Positions 28,831 to 37,944 of a stretch of 64,000 nt of DNA are shown here, piece after piece (position 1 is the first letter of the stretch; the number at the start of each line of letters is the position of its first letter). Position numbers and translations under genes: made by a program. The notes beneath the pieces were generated by a model. The model saw nothing but the letters and a program-made list of their open reading frames with translations, was not told the origin of the DNA and searched no databases. Origin of the DNA: Bacteroidales bacterium UBA1794 (GTDB lineage Bacteria > Bacteroidota > Bacteroidia > Bacteroidales > Bacteroidaceae); the NCBI GenBank assembly GCA_002315435.1, contig DCFW01000005.1, forward strand, positions 62,001 to 126,000, in the 5' to 3' direction.

Positions 28831-30198
28831 ATGAGTCGTTATTTTAAATGGAAATACAGTTTGTTTCTGCTATTGTTGATTTGCAGTGCATCAACATTTG
28901 CACAGAACGATAATAATATTGCTGATGAGGTGGTATGGGTTGTTGGAGATGAGGCAATTCTTAAATCGGATGTGGAAGCAGAACGCTTGAATGCCCAATA
29001 TAATGGAACCAAATTTAATGGCGATCCATATTGTATTATTCCTGAACAGCTGGCTGTACAAAAATTGTATTTGCATCAAGCTGAACTAGACAGTATTCAA
29101 GTGACTGACGGTGAGGTTATGAAACGTGTTGATATGCAAGTTGATAACATTATCCGTCAAGTGGGTACCAAGGAAAAGATGGAGGAGTACTTCAATAAAT
29201 CATATACTCAGATTCGTGAGAATATGCGTGAAAACGTAAAGGAAGGATTGATTGTACAGAAAATGCAACAGCATTTAGTTGAAGGCATTAAAGTGACCCC
29301 TTCTGAAGTTCGGGAGTATTGTCAGTCAATGCCAAAAGACAGTTTGCCATATATTCCAACTCAAGTACAAGTGGAAATATTGACACGCGAGCCTAAAATC
29401 CCTCAATCCGAGATAGATGATGTAAAAAGCAAATTACGTGAATTTACTGATGAGGTAAATTCGGGGAAACAATCTTTTGCCACATTAGCTATTTTATATT
29501 CGGAAGATACGAATAGTGCACGTCGTGGAGGTGAATTAGGATTTATGGGAAAAGGTATGCTTGATCCTGATTTCGCAAATGTCGCTTTTAATTTAAACGA
29601 TCCTAAAAAGGTATCTAAAATAGTAAGATCAGAGTATGGATATCATATCATTCAACTGATAGAGAAACGTGGCGATAGAGTTAATTGTCGGCATATTCTT
29701 TTAAAACCTCATGTAGATGATAAAGAAATGGTGGCAGCAACGCATCACCTTGATTCTATTGCAAATGATATTCGTAAAGCAAAATTCTCTTTTGAAGAAG
29801 CTACTACTGTACTTTCATACGATAAGGATACTCGTGGAAACGGAGGGCTAATGCCTAATGAGAACACCGGCGATTCTAAGTTTGAAATGGATCAGTTGCC
29901 TTCAGAAGTGGCGAAAGTTATTGATAAAATGAATGTTGGTGAAGTTTCAAGAGCTTTCACAATGATAAACGCAAAAGGACAGGAAATTTGCGCTATTGTC
30001 AAATTGAAGTCAAAGACGGAGGGTCATAAAGCAGATTTAGCTGATGATTATCAACGCTTGAGAGATATAGTGCTAAACAAACTGAGAGAGAAAAAATTGG
30101 ATCAATGGATCCTTGAGAAACAGCAGAAAACTTACGTTCGCATCAATGGGAAATGGAATAAATGCAATTTTAAATATCCTGGTTGGATTAAGAAATAA
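28831..30198 (+). CDS. SurA-like periplasmic peptidyl-prolyl isomerase
   Basis: The 455-residue protein has a signal peptide (ending ASTFAQ), an N-terminal SurA chaperone domain and two parvulin-type domains. The first shows RRGGELGFMGKGMLDPDF and EYGYHIIQLIEKRG; the second shows NCRHILLKPHV and RGNGGLMPNENTGDSKFEMDQLP. SurA helps outer-membrane proteins fold, which suits the many TonB-dependent receptors of this organism. It sits between a parvulin-less relative and an OstA/LptA-like gene, an outer-membrane biogenesis context. Confidence 0.88.
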   Translation: MSRYFKWKYSLFLLLLICSASTFAQNDNNIADEVVWVVGDEAILKSDVEAERLNAQYNGTKFNGDPYCIIPEQLAVQKLYLHQAELDSIQVTDGEVMKRVDMQVDNIIRQVGTKEKMEEYFNKSYTQIRENMRENVKEGLIVQKMQQHLVEGIKVTPSEVREYCQSMPKDSLPYIPTQVQVEILTREPKIPQSEIDDVKSKLREFTDEVNSGKQSFATLAILYSEDTNSARRGGELGFMGKGMLDPDFANVAFNLNDPKKVSKIVRSEYGYHIIQLIEKRGDRVNCRHILLKPHVDDKEMVAATHHLDSIANDIRKAKFSFEEATTVLSYDKDTRGNGGLMPNENTGDSKFEMDQLPSEVAKVIDKMNVGEVSRAFTMINAKGQEICAIVKLKSKTEGHKADLADDYQRLRDIVLNKLREKKLDQWILEKQQKTYVRINGKWNKCNFKYPGWIKK

Positions 30199-30214
30199 GT
30201 TTATTAAACAACGC

Positions 30215-31867
30215 ATGCTTATTGCATGCGTGTTTTCATTAATAGCTTTATGCTTATGGGCCGGTAATCAATCGGTTTTACGGATTAGAAAAAACGTAAA
30301 ACGAGAGATGGTTTATATTATCAATTCAGATGCAACTCTTGGCGATGAAGTTCAACATCCGGGTATAACTATTTTAAGAGGACATGTACGACTACGCCAT
30401 AAGGGCATGTACATGTCGTGTGATAGTGCTTTCCTTAATGAGAAGACAAACAACTTTGATGCTTTTGGCGATGTTAACATTCGTCAGGGGGATACATTGC
30501 ATATTACATCCGACTTCTTGTATTACGACGGTATGACTGAGGTAGCAAAGTTGCGCCGGAATGTGAAGATGAAGAACCGTAATACAACTCTGGTTACTGA
30601 TAGTTTAGATTATAATAGAATTCAGGATAAAGCTTATTATTTTGAAGGAGGTACCTTGTTTGATAAAGACAATGTTCTTGTCTCGGACTGGGGTGAGTAT
30701 AGTCCGGCAACCAAGATGGCTGTCTTTAATTATAATGTACGTTTAATAAATAAGAGAATGACTTTGGCGACTGATACGCTGAAGTATAGTACCCTTACCG
30801 GAATTGCAACAATATTGGGTGATTCGCGGATCGATACGAAACAGGACCATATCAGAACTCGCCGAGGGTGGTATAACACTCGTAACGATCGGTCGAAATT
30901 AACCAGTCGTTCAGAGATTACTACCGAAACAGGTAGAAAGCTGATTGGTGATACCGTTTATTATGACAAAAAGAAAGCATTTAGTGAAGCATATGGTAAT
31001 GTCATATTGACTGACACTATAAATAAAATGATCTTTACCGGTGGTTATTGCAATTATAATGATGCATTGTTGAATGCTATGGCAACCCGTAAGGCGTTGG
31101 TTGTAGATTATTCACAAGGCGATACCGTTTATTTGCATGCAGACACACTGAAGATGAAAACGTTTAATGTTCGTACAGATTCCGCTTTCAGGCAGCTGTT
31201 TGCATACCATAAAGTGAGAGTCTTTAGGAATGATGTGCAGGGTGTTTGTGATTCATTGTTCTTTTCATCAAAAGATACTTGTATGCACATGTATAAAGAT
31301 CCTGTGTTGTGGCATGACGGGCAGCAAATGTTGGGTGAAGAGATACAAGTATTCTTCAATGATAGTACCATCAAGCGCGCCCATATTATCGAACAGGCCT
31401 TGTCGGTGGAAAAGAAAGATTCACTCCATTATAATCAAGTCACAGGAAAAGACATGTTTATGTATTTCACTAAAGGTGATTTAAGGCGAACAGATGTGAT
31501 AGGTAATGTGCGCATAGGCTTTTATCCTCAAGAAAAAGATAGTGTGCTGACAGGATTTAACCGATCAGAGGCGGGGATAATGAATATATACATCGAATTG
31601 AAGAAAATGAAACGCATTGTGCTCATTACTCAACCGGTCGGCGTACTGTATCCGATGGCTATGATACCACAAGACAAGTACTATTTAGATAACTTTGCCT
31701 GGTTTGATTATATGCGCCCCAGAGATAAAAATGATGTATTTGAGTGGCGAGGCAAGAAAAAAGGAACTGAGTTGAAGGATCAGGGAAGGAAGGATGTACC
31801 TTTACCTAATAGAGGATTACTTTTAAAGGGAAAAGCGAAAGAACCAGAGATTAAGCAAAAAGATTGA
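30215..31867 (+). CDS. OstA/LptA-like lipopolysaccharide transport protein
   Basis: The 550-residue protein begins with a hydrophobic signal segment ([17 protein letters not shown]) and is largely made of the OstA-type beta-jellyroll repeat, seen in runs such as [25 protein letters not shown] and [22 protein letters not shown]. These domains carry LPS across the periplasm in LptA and the LptD N terminus. The full length exceeds LptA, so several jellyroll modules are likely. The frame is open back to 30113 inside surA, but the ATG at 30215 gives a signal peptide. mutL follows after 7 bases. Confidence 0.8.
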   Translation: MLIACVFSLIALCLWAGNQSVLRIRKNVKREMVYIINSDATLGDEVQHPGITILRGHVRLRHKGMYMSCDSAFLNEKTNNFDAFGDVNIRQGDTLHITSDFLYYDGMTEVAKLRRNVKMKNRNTTLVTDSLDYNRIQDKAYYFEGGTLFDKDNVLVSDWGEYSPATKMAVFNYNVRLINKRMTLATDTLKYSTLTGIATILGDSRIDTKQDHIRTRRGWYNTRNDRSKLTSRSEITTETGRKLIGDTVYYDKKKAFSEAYGNVILTDTINKMIFTGGYCNYNDALLNAMATRKALVVDYSQGDTVYLHADTLKMKTFNVRTDSAFRQLFAYHKVRVFRNDVQGVCDSLFFSSKDTCMHMYKDPVLWHDGQQMLGEEIQVFFNDSTIKRAHIIEQALSVEKKDSLHYNQVTGKDMFMYFTKGDLRRTDVIGNVRIGFYPQEKDSVLTGFNRSEAGIMNIYIELKKMKRIVLITQPVGVLYPMAMIPQDKYYLDNFAWFDYMRPRDKNDVFEWRGKKKGTELKDQGRKDVPLPNRGLLLKGKAKEPEIKQKD

Positions 31868-31874
31868 TAAGATT

Positions 31875-33755
31875 ATGAGTGATATAATTCGTTTGTTACC
31901 CGATTCTGTTGCCAATCAAATAGCAGCCGGTGAAGTTATTCAACGTCCGGCTTCAGTGGTAAAAGAATTGGTGGAAAATTCAATTGATGCAGGTGCCACA
32001 GAGGTTCATTTATTAATAACTGATGCAGGGAGAACCTGTATTCAAGTTGTTGATAATGGAAAGGGCATGTCTGAGACCGATGCACGTCTTTCTTTTGAAC
32101 GGCATGCAACTTCTAAGATTAAGTCGGCAACTGATTTATTTGACTTGCATACGATGGGCTTCAGAGGCGAGGCTTTGGCTTCAATAGCTGCTGTTGCGCA
32201 AGTAGAGTTGAAAACTCGTACTTCTGATGAAGAGCTTGGGACGCGCATTTTAATCTCCGGATCGAATATAGAGCTGCAAGAACCTGTTTCTTGTTCGGTT
32301 GGTACCAACTTCTCTATCAAGAACCTATTTTTTAATGTACCAGCAAGACGTAAATTCCTGAAACCAAATCAAACGGAACTGAATAACATTCTGAGTGAAT
32401 TTGAACGGATAGTGCTGGTTCATCCTGATGTGGCTTTCACATTGCACAATAATGATGTGGAACTTTTTAATTTGCCTGCGGGTGGTATTCGGCAACGTAT
32501 CGTACAGATATTCGGTAAAAAGATCAATCAGCAAATCATTCCAATAGAGGTTGAAACGTCATTAGTGAAGATATCGGGCTTTGTCGCAAAGCCTGAAGGA
32601 GCAAGGAAAAAGGGAGCACATCAATATTTCTTCGTGAATAATCGTTTCATGAAGCATGCTTATTTCCATCATGCTGTGGTAGATGCTTATGAGAGATTGC
32701 TTCCTCCGGGTGAACAAGTTTCTTATTTCATCTATATGACGGTGGATCCTTCAACGATTGATGTGAACATTCATCCAACGAAGACTGAAATAAAATTTGA
32801 AAATGAAACTCCTATTTGGCAGATATTGCTGTCAGCAATAAAAGAGTCATTGGGCAAGTTTAATGAAGTCCCCTCCATCGATTTTGACACAATAGGTATG
32901 CCTTTGGACTTGCAGGAAGGAACAGCTTTCAGTTCGAATGATGATTCACCATCACCTCCTTTTGTTGAAATAAATCATAGCTATAACCCGTTTGATAAAG
33001 CAGCCTCCTATGGCAACGGCAATAGCAGTTATAATCCCAAACCGAAAGTGGAATGGGAAGCTTTGTATGGAGGATTGGAGAGAGCCGGCTCCAAAACGGA
33101 ATCAGCAGCTATTGGCGATGATCCCTTTTCACCTACACCGGAGCAAGAGCAGGAAGAACAAAAGATTGACTATAATGACAATCTGTTTAATGATAAGAGT
33201 TTCAAGCAATATCAATACAAAGGAAAGTATCTTTTGACCTCTGTGAAATCAGGTCTTATGCTTATTGACCAGCGTCGCGCCCATGTGCGCATTCTTTATG
33301 ATAGATATATGAAGCAAATAAGTCAGTCAAAGTCAGTCACTCAGAAAGTACTGTTCCCCGAGGTGATTGAATTCTCTTCTTCAGAATCTGTTTTCGTAGA
33401 AAGCGTCATGGAGAACCTCGTATCGTTAGGTTTTGATTTGACCAATTTAGGAGGACGAAGCTATTCTATCAACGGTATTCCTGAAGGTTGTGAAGGATTG
33501 TCATCTGTTAAGTTAGTTCATGAGATTATTGATACTGCTATGCAGAGAGGGAGTGTGCCGGATGAAGTGAAGAAGTCTATTGTATTGACAATGGCTAAGG
33601 CTTCTGCAATTGTATACGGTCAGGCATTGTCTGAGGAGGAGATGGTTGCATTAGTCGATGAGTTATTTACCCTGGAGTCTCCTAATTACACCCCTGACGG
33701 CAAATTGATATTATCAGTGATAAAAGATAATGATATAGAGAAGATGTTTCATTAG
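31875..33755 (+). CDS. mutL: DNA mismatch repair protein MutL
   Basis: The 626-residue protein has the GHKL ATPase N terminus ([50 protein letters not shown]) and a transducer domain with [12 protein letters not shown] linker of about 120 residues precedes the C-terminal dimerisation domain. The place of the endonuclease motif DQHA(x)2E(x)4E reads [12 protein letters not shown] from residue 465, so the conserved His and Glu are not kept. It is 7 bases after the OstA-like gene, probably cotranscribed, and ends at a strong terminator. Confidence 0.95.
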   Translation: MSDIIRLLPDSVANQIAAGEVIQRPASVVKELVENSIDAGATEVHLLITDAGRTCIQVVDNGKGMSETDARLSFERHATSKIKSATDLFDLHTMGFRGEALASIAAVAQVELKTRTSDEELGTRILISGSNIELQEPVSCSVGTNFSIKNLFFNVPARRKFLKPNQTELNNILSEFERIVLVHPDVAFTLHNNDVELFNLPAGGIRQRIVQIFGKKINQQIIPIEVETSLVKISGFVAKPEGARKKGAHQYFFVNNRFMKHAYFHHAVVDAYERLLPPGEQVSYFIYMTVDPSTIDVNIHPTKTEIKFENETPIWQILLSAIKESLGKFNEVPSIDFDTIGMPLDLQEGTAFSSNDDSPSPPFVEINHSYNPFDKAASYGNGNSSYNPKPKVEWEALYGGLERAGSKTESAAIGDDPFSPTPEQEQEEQKIDYNDNLFNDKSFKQYQYKGKYLLTSVKSGLMLIDQRRAHVRILYDRYMKQISQSKSVTQKVLFPEVIEFSSSESVFVESVMENLVSLGFDLTNLGGRSYSINGIPEGCEGLSSVKLVHEIIDTAMQRGSVPDEVKKSIVLTMAKASAIVYGQALSEEEMVALVDELFTLESPNYTPDGKLILSVIKDNDIEKMFH

Positions 33756-33790
33756 TGGGCAATGACTATTAATGATCTTTTAGATAAAGA

Positions 33791-33833
33791 GTAAAGAGAA
33801 ATGTGTCGTGTATGCATTTCTCTTTACTTTTTT
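33791..33833 (+). terminator. Terminator of mutL
   Basis: Perfect 13-base stem (33791-33803 with 33815-33827), 11-base loop, followed by a T tract. Confidence 0.9.
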
Positions 33834-33955
33834 ATATAGAGTTTCTTTTGTTGATATTACAGCGATTATAGGTCGTTTCTACTTTGTGTTTTGTGCATTG
33901 TAAGTTCGAAAATAGGACATTGATCCTTTGATTTTTCTATTTCGTATAGAACGTT

Positions 33956-34050
33956 TTTAAGTTTTACCTTTGTTAAACTTAAATTTATCATAGGTAAAAC
34001 TTAAGTTTAACGAAGGTAAAACATAAGTTTAATCATTGTAAAACATAAAA
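33956..34050. repeat. 22-base tandem repeat array B
   Basis: Four 22-base units start at 33956, 33978, 34000 and 34022 with the core CTTAAGTTTAAC (variants) and GTAAAA ends around a variable pentamer. The array closes with CATAAAA, exactly as array A at 15884-15973 does, and in the same orientation on the plus strand. It lies in the 455-base gap between the convergent mutL and trpS genes, which otherwise holds only their two terminators. Confidence 0.85.
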
Positions 34051-34146
34051 AATAATTATATGAATTGGAATAAAGTCTATAATGAATTAGAAATATTGCA
34101 GTAATCTATTCGTGTATACATTAAGTGGAGATTCGTGTCACTCCCT

Positions 34147-34187
34147 AAAAGAAAGAGGACATACCCCCTTTTGGCGGCATGTCCTCT
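34147..34187 (-). terminator. Terminator of trpS
   Basis: On the minus strand AGAGGACAT (34187-34179) pairs with its complement at 34162-34154, with a partly paired interior, and is followed by a T-rich run (TTCTTTT). Confidence 0.8.
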
Positions 34188-34210
34188 CTATAAGTTATAT
34201 GTATTGAGAA

Positions 34211-35203
34211 TCAATATAATTCTCTGAAACCCATGATTTGGCGAACCTCTTTCAATGTTTTGGCAGCACTCTCATGTGCTTTCTCTGCTCCTTCTTTTGC
34301 TATTTTATCCATTAAGTCAATATTGGCCGAATACTCCACGATACGTTCGCGGATAGGGTCGGTATATTTAATAATGTCTTGTGCAATTTGTTTCTTCAAA
34401 TCACCGTAGCGAATGGAGCAATCGTTCCATTTCTCATCAAAGTAATCATACGTTTCCTTTTCAGAAACCATGCTTAAGAATGTGAATAAGTTCTGAATCA
34501 CTTCAGGTTTTTCACTGTTCTGCGCTGTTGGACCTCCATCCGTTACAGCTTTCATTACTTTCTTCGTTATTGTTTTTGCATCATCTCTCAAATAGATGCA
34601 ATTACCTTCTGATTTACCCATCTTTCCTGATCCATCAAGACCCGGAACTTTCAAAGCCTTGTCTGAAAAATAATAAGATTGAGGTTCTGGGAAGAATTCC
34701 ACTCCATACATATTATTGAAGCGTCTTGCACAGTGGCGGGCCATTTCCATATTTTGTTCTTGATCTTTACCGACCGGAACTTTTACGGCTCTGTGTTGCA
34801 AAATATCCGCAGCCATTAATGTAGGGTAAGTAAGCAAACCTGCATTCACATTATCAGGTTGTTTGCGTGCTTTCTCTTTGAAAGTGGTGACACGTTCCAA
34901 TTCTCCAAGATACGTGTTCATATTAAAATAGAGATACAATTCCAAAGTTTCCTTTACGTCACTTTGCATGTATATGGTCGCCTTCTCGTGATCTATGCCG
35001 CAGGCCAAGTATTCTGCAAGTATTATGCGAGTGCTTTCTACGATATCTTCAGGTTTGGGGCGAGTAGTAAGTGAGTGCCAGTCAGCGATGAAGAATAGAC
35101 AATTATACTCATCTTGCATCTTGACAAAGCTCTTTACTGCACCGAAGTAATTTCCCAAATGCAGATTTCCCGTTGGACGGATTCCACTAACAACTGTTTC
35201 CAT
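34211..35203 (-). CDS. trpS: Tryptophanyl-tRNA synthetase
   Basis: The 330-residue class I synthetase charges tRNA-Trp. The HIGH-type signature is PTGNLHLGNYFGA (HLGN at residues 15-18) and the KMSKS loop reads KMGKSEGN (194-198). Length is normal for bacterial TrpRS. It is a single gene on the minus strand, with a TACCTTTG -7 box upstream, and converges with mutL. Confidence 0.96.
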   Translation of the reverse strand: METVVSGIRPTGNLHLGNYFGAVKSFVKMQDEYNCLFFIADWHSLTTRPKPEDIVESTRIILAEYLACGIDHEKATIYMQSDVKETLELYLYFNMNTYLGELERVTTFKEKARKQPDNVNAGLLTYPTLMAADILQHRAVKVPVGKDQEQNMEMARHCARRFNNMYGVEFFPEPQSYYFSDKALKVPGLDGSGKMGKSEGNCIYLRDDAKTITKKVMKAVTDGGPTAQNSEKPEVIQNLFTFLSMVSEKETYDYFDEKWNDCSIRYGDLKKQIAQDIIKYTDPIRERIVEYSANIDLMDKIAKEGAEKAHESAAKTLKEVRQIMGFRELY

Positions 35204-35235
35204 TATTATTTAATTTAAAATCTCGAATTTGGGCA

Positions 35236-35243
35236 CAAAGGTA
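35236..35243 (-). promoter_or_regulatory. -7 box of trpS
   Basis: Minus-strand TACCTTTG (plus-strand CAAAGGTA) fits TAnnTTTG 32 bases before the trpS ATG. No clear -33 box. Confidence 0.55.
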
Positions 35244-35312
35244 ATAATTTAAAACGGTAAACACTTTGTAGTGATAGTAAGAATAGTTTATTTTGTAATA
35301 AAATATTTATAG

Positions 35313-35870
35313 ATGAAGTCTGAAATAGAGAAAATGAGAAGCGGAGAGTTGGCTAATATGCTCGATCCGCAAATACAAGCGAGCTTTAGACATGCTAAAT
35401 CGTTGTTGGCTCAGTTTAACCAGCTTTCCGTTTATAGCGATAATTATAGAGACTTGCTAAAGGATCTTATTCCGGATATACCATCTACATCCACTATTAT
35501 GCCTCCTTTTCATTGTGATCATGGTCATGGTATACATTTAGGTGAACATGTATTTGTGAATGCTTTTTGCACTTTCCTTGATGGAGGGAATATCTCAATT
35601 GGAGATCATACATTAGTGGGGCCGAGTGTACAGATATACACACCTCAGCATCCGATGGATTATCACGAACGTCGCATCCCTCAAGAGTATTCGTTGCCGG
35701 TATCTATCGGTGAGGATTGCTGGTTAGGAGGAAGTGTTGTGATTCTTCCCGGTATTAAGATAGGTGATCGTTGCGTTATAGGGGCAGGTAGCGTAGTCAC
35801 TCACGATGTGCCTGATGATAGCGTTGTTGCGGGTAATCCGGCTCGTGTGATCAGGACGAATAAGGCATAA
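35313..35870 (+). CDS. Maltose/galactoside-type sugar O-acetyltransferase
   Basis: The 185-residue protein is a left-handed beta-helix acetyltransferase of the Maa/LacA group. The N-terminal helical mac domain (SEIEKMRSGELANMLDPQI) is followed by hexapeptide repeats; VFVNAFCTFLDGGNISIGDHTLVGPSVQIYTPQHP contains the usual acceptor-site region with a histidine, and LGGSVVILPGIKIGDRCVIGAGSVVTHDVP the C-terminal coils. It acetylates a sugar using acetyl-CoA; the sugar is unknown. It is divergent from trpS and stands alone before the tRNA genes. Confidence 0.9.
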   Translation: MKSEIEKMRSGELANMLDPQIQASFRHAKSLLAQFNQLSVYSDNYRDLLKDLIPDIPSTSTIMPPFHCDHGHGIHLGEHVFVNAFCTFLDGGNISIGDHTLVGPSVQIYTPQHPMDYHERRIPQEYSLPVSIGEDCWLGGSVVILPGIKIGDRCVIGAGSVVTHDVPDDSVVAGNPARVIRTNKA

Positions 35871-35903
35871 GACGAAAAATATTTCTAAAAAAGTGTCCCA
35901 TTA

Positions 35904-35935
35904 TTTGGGAATCTCAAATAATAGTTATATCTTTG
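35904..35935 (+). promoter_or_regulatory. Promoter of the tRNA-Val pair
   Basis: TTTG (35904-35907) and TATCTTTG (35928-35935), 20 bases apart, lie 24 bases before the first tRNA. Confidence 0.75.
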
Positions 35936-35959
35936 CATCGCTTTTGAAAAGAAACACTT

Positions 35960-36037
35960 GGGCGTTTAGCTCAGCTGGTTTAGAGCATCTGCCCTACAAG
36001 CAGAGGGTCGGCGGTTCGAATCCGTCAACGCCCACCA
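35960..36037 (+). tRNA. tRNA-Val (anticodon UAC) with C at position 33
   Basis: A full cloverleaf: acceptor stem GGGCGTT/AACGCCC, D stem GCTC/GAGC, anticodon stem TCTGC/GCAGA, T arm with GGTTCGAATCC, and encoded CCA. The anticodon loop is CCTACAA, so the anticodon is UAC (Val). Position 33 (base 35994) is C instead of the nearly invariant U. The second copy 28 bases downstream is otherwise identical and has the normal T. Confidence 0.93.
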
Positions 36038-36065
36038 AGTAAGTTTCTTTGTTGATTAAGCATTC

Positions 36066-36143
36066 GGGCGTTTAGCTCAGCTGGTTTAGAGCATCTGCCT
36101 TACAAGCAGAGGGTCGGCGGTTCGAATCCGTCAACGCCCACCA
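36066..36143 (+). tRNA. tRNA-Val (anticodon UAC), canonical copy
   Basis: Same sequence as the upstream tRNA except base 36100 (position 33), which is T; the anticodon loop is CTTACAA. CCA is encoded. Both tRNAs share one promoter and one terminator. Confidence 0.97.
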
Positions 36144-36189
36144 GATCGAAGTCTTATAAGAGACTGAAATTAGAAATATTAACGACTAA
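36126..36189 (+). terminator. Terminator of the tRNA operon
   Basis: The stem lies at 36106-36118 and 36189-36201 is not involved; see the corrected entry that follows for the actual hairpin. Confidence 0.01.
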
Positions 36190-36226
36190 AAGCTGATACA
36201 ATCAATTGTGTCAGCTTTATTTTTTT
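36189..36226 (+). terminator. Terminator of the tRNA-Val operon
   Basis: A 13-base stem beginning AAAGCTGATACAA at 36189, a TCAA loop, and the complement ending about 36218 (one wobble pair), followed by seven Ts. The rest of the 36144-36458 gap shows no gene; it holds this terminator and that of the small minus-strand gene. Confidence 0.88.
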
Positions 36227-36379
36227 ATACGAGAATATGCTACTTGTCCCCCTCTTTGGGTAAATAAAAGGCATGTTTCTTATAACTATCTTATAACACA
36301 ATACTACTATGCTATGCCTTTAAAGCTATAATGCATCGATCATGCTGAAAGCTTTATCTTTCGTGCCTTTATCTGAAAA

Positions 36380-36409
36380 GAAAAAAGTCCGAAGATTATT
36401 CTCCGGACT
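36380..36409 (-). terminator. Terminator of the small Lys/Cys-rich gene
   Basis: On the minus strand a 10-base stem AGTCCGGAGA (36409-36400) pairs with 36395-36386, one wobble pair, loop ATAA, followed by six Ts. Confidence 0.85.
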
Positions 36410-36458
36410 AAGTTTTAGGAAATGATTTAATTAGCTTAAATTGTATTTCTACGATTAT

Positions 36459-36668
36459 TTACTTAGCTGGTTTCGCTGCAGCTTTCTTTTCTCCTTTTTG
36501 GCAACAAGCTTTTTTGCAATCCTTTTTGCAATCTTTCTTTGCTTTAGCGTTCTTGGTTGTCGTTACTTCTGTTTTAGCGGCTTTTTTAACAGGAGCAGCT
36601 GCGTAAGCAACATTCCCCATACACATCATTGCTACTACAAGAGCGGCACTTAAAATAATCTTTTTCAT
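36459..36668 (-). CDS. Small secreted Lys/Cys-rich protein
   Basis: The 69-residue product has a clear signal peptide (MKKIILSAALVVAMMCMGNVAYA) and a mature part of about 45 residues with roughly a third lysine and the run KKDCKKDCKKACC, four cysteines in a regular pattern. I do not recognise a family. It has its own TATCTTTG -7 box and a strong terminator, so it is very probably expressed as a single-gene unit. Possible roles are metal binding or an envelope-associated polycation; both are guesses from composition. Confidence 0.8.
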   Translation of the reverse strand: MKKIILSAALVVAMMCMGNVAYAAAPVKKAAKTEVTTTKNAKAKKDCKKDCKKACCQKGEKKAAAKPAK

Positions 36669-36724
36669 ATTGGTAGTCTTTAATAATTAAACTTTTTGTT
36701 TTATGTCCTTTTATTTGAATATTA

Positions 36725-36732
36725 CAAAGATA
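36725..36732 (-). promoter_or_regulatory. -7 box of the small Lys/Cys-rich gene
   Basis: Minus-strand TATCTTTG (plus CAAAGATA) lies 57 bases before the ATG; no clear -33 box. Confidence 0.55.
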
Positions 36733-36804
36733 TGTAGTATTTGTTTCTGTTGTAATTAAATATTTGTTATAAAAGTGTTAGGAAACCGTTAAAGTTAGTA
36801 CTTG

Positions 36805-37722
36805 CTATTCTTCAATTTCACCCTTTTTCCCTAAGTTGCGATATTCTCCAGGAGACATTCCCGTGCGCTTTTTGAATAAAGTATAAAAGTGTTCTGATGC
36901 ATTATATCTTAGTTTGAAGGCTATTTCTTTGATTGAAAGTGTCGTTTCCATCAGCATTTGTTTAGCGGCATTAATACGCAGTTCTTGTAGATACTTTGCA
37001 GGTGCATATCCCGTGTACTCCTTAAAAGTTTTTCTGAACCACGAATAACTTATGTTTAGTTTGATCGCAATTTCTTCAGGATTGCAGTCTTGATAGATAG
37101 ATTCGCGCATGATGATCTTTGCTTGCTCAATCTTTTCTCCACTGTCATCCATACTAAAATATCTATTTTTGGATATTGCCAATGATTTTCCTAATATATG
37201 CATAACGATACCTCCTAACTGCTGTTGAGCTCCGACTTTGCTTTCACGAGCTATTTGCAGTGCATCAGTGTATAAAGAAACTAAATCTTCGTTAAGTCCT
37301 ATTTCTAATACAGGGTTGGTTGGTGATATGAATCCGCACTTGGCGATGTTGTCAATAATGCTACCATTGAAGCCTATGTAATATTCGTCCCATCCATTTT
37401 CTAAAAGCGGATGGTATGAATGCCATGTTTCAGGAAATACAAGCATTAATTTCCCCTTACAAACCTGATGTGCCTGTTTAAGGTAATCAACATAGATACC
37501 TTTTCCTTTGGTAATATAAATAAGTTGATATTCATGCAAAATGCGTCCTTCCGTCACATTAAAGAAATATTCTTTCGGATGTTCATGTATCGGGTATATA
37601 TCGCCAGGCTTCACCGATTGATACCCAACGGCATTAACATAAAGTCCATATTGTTCATCCTGCTCACTTACGATCAGGTATTTACAATTGTTACTGTTTG
37701 AGCGAGTAGCATTATTTGTCAT
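36805..37722 (-). CDS. AraC-family transcriptional regulator
   Basis: The 305-residue protein has an N-terminal cupin-like sensor domain (GDIYPIHEHPKEYFFNVTEGR, IYITKGKGIYVD, VFPETWHSYHP) and a C-terminal AraC DNA-binding domain with both helix-turn-helix units (PEEIAIKLNISYSWFRKTFKEYTGYAP and IKEIAFKLRYNASEHFYTLFKKRTGMSPGEYR). The start at 37722 is the first ATG; a TTG at 37797 would add 25 residues. It is divergent from the FAS1-SusC-SusD locus, whose SusC proteins lack signal-transducing N-terminal domains, so it is the likely activator of that locus. The signal could be a sugar, as is common for cupin-type AraC proteins. Confidence 0.9.
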   Translation of the reverse strand: MTNNATRSNSNNCKYLIVSEQDEQYGLYVNAVGYQSVKPGDIYPIHEHPKEYFFNVTEGRILHEYQLIYITKGKGIYVDYLKQAHQVCKGKLMLVFPETWHSYHPLLENGWDEYYIGFNGSIIDNIAKCGFISPTNPVLEIGLNEDLVSLYTDALQIARESKVGAQQQLGGIVMHILGKSLAISKNRYFSMDDSGEKIEQAKIIMRESIYQDCNPEEIAIKLNISYSWFRKTFKEYTGYAPAKYLQELRINAAKQMLMETTLSIKEIAFKLRYNASEHFYTLFKKRTGMSPGEYRNLGKKGEIEE

Positions 37723-37838
37723 GGCATCAGTTATTTGGTACAATAATACTTCTTTTTTCTTGAATATGCAACTTAATTTATTGTCTAATGTTTTCAAAAA
37801 TAAAGTGTTGTATTCATTTATTCGTATTGTTCAGTACT

Positions 37839-37889
37839 ATTTTACATATTATAATAGATTTTCCATGTTAATGTATGATTTTACATATT
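37839..37889 (+). promoter_or_regulatory. Direct repeat ATTTTACATATT upstream of the FAS1-SusCD locus
   Basis: The 12-base word occurs at 37839-37850 and 37878-37889, 39 bases apart, between the divergent AraC gene and the first FAS1 gene. Tandem direct half-sites are what AraC-family proteins bind. No TAnnTTTG box is visible here, which would fit an activator-dependent promoter. Confidence 0.5.
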
Positions 37890-37944
37890 TTTATTATAAA
37901 AGGTATTTTATTTTTACCGGCATTATTAACTAATTCTAAGAAGT

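Noticed and set aside
33956..34050. CRISPR array
   Set aside because: The 22-base units are contiguous with only variable pentamers inside them, no 30-base spacers, and no cas genes are in the window.
35960..36143. The two tRNA-Val copies as an integration-site duplication
   Set aside because: They share one promoter and terminator and nothing foreign lies between them (28 bases), so tandem gene duplication is simpler.
36126..36189. One terminator feature with reversed coordinates (36189-36126) in the feature list
   Set aside because: This was a coordinate slip. The valid entry is the tRNA-Val operon terminator at 36189-36226; the reversed one should be ignored.
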